Positions 29,133-32,014 of a DNA stretch of 32,014 nt are shown here, piece by piece. How positions within the stretch are numbered: the first letter of the stretch is position 1; the number at the start of each line of letters is the position of its first letter. The notes under the pieces are model-generated. The model saw only the letters and a list, made by a program, of their open reading frames with translations. It ran no database searches and was not told the origin of the DNA. The stretch spans positions 1 to 32,014 of the forward strand of contig CAZAEE010000012.1 of NCBI GenBank assembly GCA_964484325.1, in the 5' to 3' direction. The translations under genes were made by a program, and so were the position numbers. The stretch is from CAYLXX01 sp964484325. GTDB taxonomy: Bacteria; Patescibacteriota; Microgenomatia; UBA1406; GWC2-37-13.

Positions 29133-30381
29133 TTAGCCTTTTTTGTCAACAATGATATCTGATTGGGCTTTTTCTTTTTTCGCAAGAAAAATAAAAGGCA
29201 AGGCAAAAAGCTGTATAAACGCAGCTACGAAATACGATGTCGCATAGCTCCAAATATCAGCGACTTTTCCAAGAAGTGGTTGAGTAAAAATTCCGCCGCT
29301 CGAACCCATAAGGGAATCAAATGAAAGAACGGTCGCTCTTTGCTCTGACGGTATTAACCCGTTGATATACGTTTGACGAATCGGAGTCAGACTGGCAAAA
29401 ATTATTCCCCATAGGAAAATAAGAATGAGAGCAAACCAAAAGCTATTAACCAAAGAAACAGAAATTAAAATCACCGCTGTTATGATTACTCCTGAAAGTA
29501 AAATGGTTGTCCGTTTGCGAAAGAGTTTTTTTAGATGAGGAGATGTGAATCCGCCAACAATTTGAGCCAATGCAACTAGAGCAGCCGCTAATCCTGCAAT
29601 CCAGTAGGCTTTTTTATCGCCGTAGAGATTTAATAAAAAAGGCTGCAACGCATAGAAGATATAAAAACTGACTCCCACCGTAAAAGGTGCCGCCAGCATG
29701 AGCCACCGAACAGGCGGGTTTTTGAATCCATACTGAATCGATTGAGAATAAATACTTTTCATTTCAGTTAGCGGGTCTCTCATTTTTTTAGACTTAAATC
29801 CCAGGTCTTTCATCAAGAAAAAGGCTGTTGCGAAATTTAAAGATAAAATTACTGCTCTTAAAATATAGGGAATTCCTAGATTTGTCATCTGGGCCAATAC
29901 CCCGCCGGCCACTGAACCAATCAGCATTGCTGCACCTCCTGCCATCTGACCTTTTGAGAAAACGCTTTCGAGATTTCCTTTGAAATTTGTCGCGTGTAAT
30001 GCATCCACAAGCCACGCCTCCAGAGCACCTGAAAAAAAAAGTGAATCCCAGTCCTAGCAAAATTGAAGAAGTCGCCCATCCCCAGAAAGGACCATGAATT
30101 TTCCACATAAAAAAATATAATAACGTAGATATTGCCAGTGTCAGTGCACCTAATAAATATGAAGTTCGTCTACCAAACGTGTCAGCAATTATTCCTGTTG
30201 GTACCTCAAAAAGTACTTGACCGGCAGTGAAAAAAGCATTGGCCAAGAACGCTTGAAAATTAGTTAGCCCGGCATCAAGCAAAAAAATCGTGTTTATTCC
30301 CCAAATAAGTGATGCAGCCAAAGTATTTCCTAATATGAGATATAGATAGATCGCTTGGATACTTTGAGATTTCTTGAACAT
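29133..30381 (-). pseudogene. MFS transporter interrupted by a +1 frameshift in a T9 run
   Basis: Reading from the ATG at 30379-30381, the first 117 codons encode MFS helices 1-4 with the motif GIIADTFGRRTS. At a run of nine T (plus-strand nine A, 30032-30040) the frame changes. Removing one base gives GFTFFSGALEAWLVDALHATNF, the standard continuation of the family, and the frame then stays open to 29133 through the remaining helices. The unshifted frame ends at 29794 with a charged nonsense tail. The full protein would have about 415 residues. Whether this is a dead gene, a sequencing error in the run or transcriptional slippage cannot be decided here. The promoter and leaderless start are intact and no other damage is seen. 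Substrate unknown. Confidence 0.88.
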
Positions 30382-30387
30382 GAAGTT

Positions 30388-30396
30388 ATTATATCA
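30388..30396 (-). promoter_or_regulatory. Extended -10 TGA-TATAAT, leaderless start of the MFS gene
   Basis: A consensus extended -10 on the minus strand is followed by six bases (AACTTC) and the ATG. TTGATT 15 bases upstream may act as a weak -35. Confidence 0.65.
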
Positions 30397-30400
30397 ACAC

Positions 30401-30769
30401 TCAAACAAAATCAAGTTGCGCCTCAGGAATGCCGATAGAGATACCATACTCCCGCGCATCTTTATAAGAGTCAGGATCAGACAGGTCAACTTTAAATATT
30501 TGTCCGTTATAAATAATGAAATGAAACGTATCGTTTTTATAGTCTGCGTACCATTGCGGGTGTGAGGCGTCAAAAGACCAACTTAACAAATCGGCAATTT
30601 CGTCAGCTTTTTCTTCAGGAACTTCAACTATGTGGAGTGTCCATCGCTTAACCCATGGTGTTTTATGTTCTGGAGTTACCTTTTCAATTTTTGTGTTAAG
30701 AATCTTAACATCTTTAAGTACTGAGTTGTCACCTAAGCTTTCCGCAATAATGACTCCTTTATAATTCAT
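30401..30769 (-). CDS. Small conserved hypothetical protein
   Basis: The 122-residue soluble protein begins MNYKGVIIAESLGD and contains TPWVKRWTLHIVEVPEEKADEIADLLSWSFD, then HPQWYADYKNDTFHFIIYNGQIFKVD. I think I have seen this layout in unannotated small proteins of many bacteria, but I cannot name a domain. No membrane segment and no cysteine is present. The start codon lies close behind an A/T-rich CATATA/TATATA stretch (30774-30781) and has no Shine-Dalgarno. Confidence 0.75.
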   Translation of the reverse strand: MNYKGVIIAESLGDNSVLKDVKILNTKIEKVTPEHKTPWVKRWTLHIVEVPEEKADEIADLLSWSFDASHPQWYADYKNDTFHFIIYNGQIFKVDLSDPDSYKDAREYGISIGIPEAQLDFV

Positions 30770-30783
30770 AACTTATATATGCC

Positions 30784-31239
30784 TTACTGACTATCGACAG
30801 TTTTCTCTACTTCATCAGGTGTCGTTGGTTTAACAAGTTGCAAAAGTTGCACTATCCCATAAGCAACCACTGCGTAAACGGTCATTGCAATTAGCGTTGA
30901 CCATTCAAACACTGAACCATATGATGGGCTGACACTCGTGTGCAGTATGCCACTAAAGGGCATTGCTATGGGATCACTTAAAGAGTATATAAAGCTTGTA
31001 AACCCACTGACAGAATTTGCTCCTACCATTTTGAGCACTAAACGAAATACTAAAAGTACTTCAATTACACCTAATACATACCAAATAATTTGATATGTGC
31101 GAAAGATAACTTTCTTTTTTTGATACATTTGCTGGGGAGGCTCAGTCTGAATAGGTGGATTACTCTTTGTGGTAGTTTTCACCACCTGTACCGGTTGAGA
31201 TTTTGATATAGTTGTTACTTCTTCTTGACTCTGTGACAT
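30784..31239 (-). CDS. YggT family membrane protein
   Basis: The 151-residue protein has a Ser/Thr/Pro/Gln-rich cytoplasmic N-terminus of about 42 residues, then hydrophobic segments (about 47-67 and 100-136). The YggT pattern is VLLVFRLVLKMVGAN, FIYSLSDPIAMPFSGIL and a following WSTLIAMTVYAVVAYGIVQLL. GAGGTGA seven bases before the ATG is a good ribosome site. YggT proteins are linked to envelope or osmotic functions and to division-septum gene clusters, but the role is undefined. The long polar N-terminus is more than the family minimum. Confidence 0.8.
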   Translation of the reverse strand: MSQSQEEVTTISKSQPVQVVKTTTKSNPPIQTEPPQQMYQKKKVIFRTYQIIWYVLGVIEVLLVFRLVLKMVGANSVSGFTSFIYSLSDPIAMPFSGILHTSVSPSYGSVFEWSTLIAMTVYAVVAYGIVQLLQLVKPTTPDEVEKTVDSQ

Positions 31240-31319
31240 TAATTATTCACCTCTTTTCGTGCGAAACTAATTGGTAAATATGCATGCATAATAATATTAT
31301 ATAAGGTTATTCTCTGCAG

Positions 31320-31348
31320 TTGCAAATGCTGTTAAGAAGAATTATCAT
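31320..31348 (+). promoter_or_regulatory. Promoter TTGCAA-17-TATCAT with leaderless TTG start
   Basis: TTGCAA (31320-31325) and TATCAT (31343-31348) are exactly 17 bases apart. Six bases (ATTCAT) later comes TTG at 31355, the start of the LapA frame. The geometry is the same as for the ATG genes here and supports a non-ATG leaderless start. Confidence 0.55.
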
Positions 31349-31354
31349 ATTCAT

Positions 31355-31687
31355 TTGTCAACTCTCATTCTGCTTGTTTTGTTTGGGATAATCAGTGCTT
31401 TGTTTGGGACACAAAATACCGCCGCTGTCCCCCTCACCATAGCAGGATATACACTATCAGGAATTCCCATATATTTGATTGTGTTGGGGTCATTATTCAT
31501 TGGACTTTTTTTATCATCCCTTATCACTCTTGTGAACTCCATTACGTCATCTCTTACTCTTCATGGTAAAGATGTGAAGATTAAAGAGACCAAGAGAACA
31601 GTTACCGATCTAAGTAAACGCAATCAACAACTTGAACAAGAAATTGCAAAGCTAAAAGAACGTACTACAAGTAGAGTTAGCGAATAG
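31355..31687 (+). CDS. LapA domain (DUF1049) membrane protein
   Basis: The 110-residue protein starts at TTG. It has two helices (about 1-20 and 30-54) separated by a short loop with FGTQNTAAVPLTIAGYTLSGIPIYL, which is the LapA/DUF1049 pattern (QN-x-V near the loop). A Lys/Glu/Gln-rich coiled coil (about 66-105, TVTDLSKRNQQLEQEIAKLKERT) follows. No ATG exists near the beginning, and the promoter fits the TTG. LapA takes part in lipopolysaccharide assembly in E. coli; in cells without an outer membrane its role is unknown. Confidence 0.78.
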   Translation: MSTLILLVLFGIISALFGTQNTAAVPLTIAGYTLSGIPIYLIVLGSLFIGLFLSSLITLVNSITSSLTLHGKDVKIKETKRTVTDLSKRNQQLEQEIAKLKERTTSRVSE

Positions 31688-31690
31688 TTT

Positions 31691-32014
31691 CTAACCAACT
31701 GATCCTGTTTTGACTTCTCCTGCACGTTTGTATGAAGCAATAATTACACCACTTGGGGTAAATTTAGAATAAATTAGTTTGAAAGAAGCAGGTATTGTAC
31801 CCTTATCAAACAACCGTTTTCCCGTACCAAGAGTAACAGGAAATATTTTGAGCCACAATTCATCTAGCAAGTCATACTCTAGTAATGTCTGTACAAGATT
31901 ACCGCTTCCGTATACCTGTAGGACCGGACCGTTTGAGTTCTTTAGCTTTTTTAATTCTTTGATATCTTTTACCACAACAGTATTTTCCCACGTTGGTTTT
32001 TTTAAGGTTTTTGA
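31691..32014 (-). CDS. RibD C-terminal / DHFR-like reductase, N-terminus beyond window
   Basis: The frame is open to the right edge; 107 residues are visible. The start SKTLKKPTWENTVVV (from the edge) and the segments GPVLQVYGSGNLVQTLLEYDLLDELWLKIFPVTLGTGKRLF are typical of the small dihydrofolate reductase family related to the RibD C-terminal domain, including the GSGNL cofactor loop and the GTGKRLF strand. These NADPH-using enzymes often stand alone as yyaP/yqjY-like proteins of unclear substrate. It converges with the LapA gene, with 3 bases between stops. Confidence 0.88.
   Translation of the reverse strand, partial: SKTLKKPTWENTVVVKDIKELKKLKNSNGPVLQVYGSGNLVQTLLEYDLLDELWLKIFPVTLGTGKRLFDKGTIPASFKLIYSKFTPSGVIIASYKRAGEVKTGSVG

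Noticed and set aside
1..32014. CRISPR arrays, tRNA or rRNA genes, insertion sequences, prophage genes.
   Set aside because: Read through both strands without finding regularly spaced repeats, tRNA-like cloverleaf segments, transposase motifs or phage structural genes. The phage-holin-named protein at 1757 belongs to a chromosomal family.

Overview
This is AT-rich bacterial DNA with short intergenic gaps and many small membrane or secreted proteins of unknown family. Several genes start a few bases after a -10 box with no Shine-Dalgarno. Gene content (MacAB-like exporter with a DUF5666-type protein, DUF4342, LapA, YggT, YvlD-like and DUF2130 proteins, few metabolic genes) suggests a Patescibacteria/CPR genome, perhaps of the Microgenomates group. 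That placement is inference; no rRNA, tRNA or ribosomal protein gene is present to test it. TGA works as a normal stop. I found no CRISPR array, insertion sequence, prophage or tRNA.

Layout. 1-2.7 kb: an edge-truncated membrane-anchored protein, a DUF2130 PD-(D/E)XK protein, a YvlD-like membrane protein, a possible 24-residue peptide gene and a small hypothetical gene. 2.7-5.8 kb: a secreted HExxH metalloprotease with a C-terminal dockerin, then a protein with a twin-arginine signal whose only plausible start is an ATA codon. 5.8-8.4 kb: a cell-wall operon on the minus strand with a GH18-GH19 fusion and a D,D-carboxypeptidase, behind a consensus promoter and a hairpin leader. 8.65-9.1 kb: a Nudix hydrolase.

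9.1-20.1 kb is the most notable region, a copper and flavin redox island. A cupredoxin gene diverges from csoR-copA-(HMA/SafE-like/cupredoxin fusion), which has a CsoR-type operator. Converging on it is an eight-gene minus-strand operon: FMN-binding lipid- or membrane-anchored protein, ApbE flavin transferase, a fused NqrB/RnfD membrane domain plus ferredoxin-NAD(P) reductase domain, OmpR-type regulator, sensor kinase, cupredoxin, ABC ATPase and ABC permease. The parts could form a short electron path from cytoplasmic NAD(P)H through membrane and surface flavin towards surface copper protein or an external acceptor.

20.2-25.3 kb holds an SDR oxidoreductase, multi-pass membrane proteins of unknown family, a PL7 alginate lyase, a DUF4342 protein, a three-fold zinc-ribbon protein, a UBP-type zinc finger protein and a DUF5666-like protein. 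25.3-28.7 kb is a MacAB-like export operon. Its leader shares a 16-base sequence with the promoter of the flavin/copper operon, which suggests one regulator controls both. 28.7-32 kb: an IrrE-like metallopeptidase, an MFS transporter broken by a frameshift in a nine-base homopolymer, a small conserved protein, YggT, LapA and an edge-truncated RibD/DHFR-like reductase.

Two translation-start styles recur. One is leaderless: an extended -10 box followed 6-9 bases later by the start codon. The other is a strong AGGAGGTGA Shine-Dalgarno placed five bases before the start, used by three small secreted proteins. Both styles include one case where the expected start codon is ATA.
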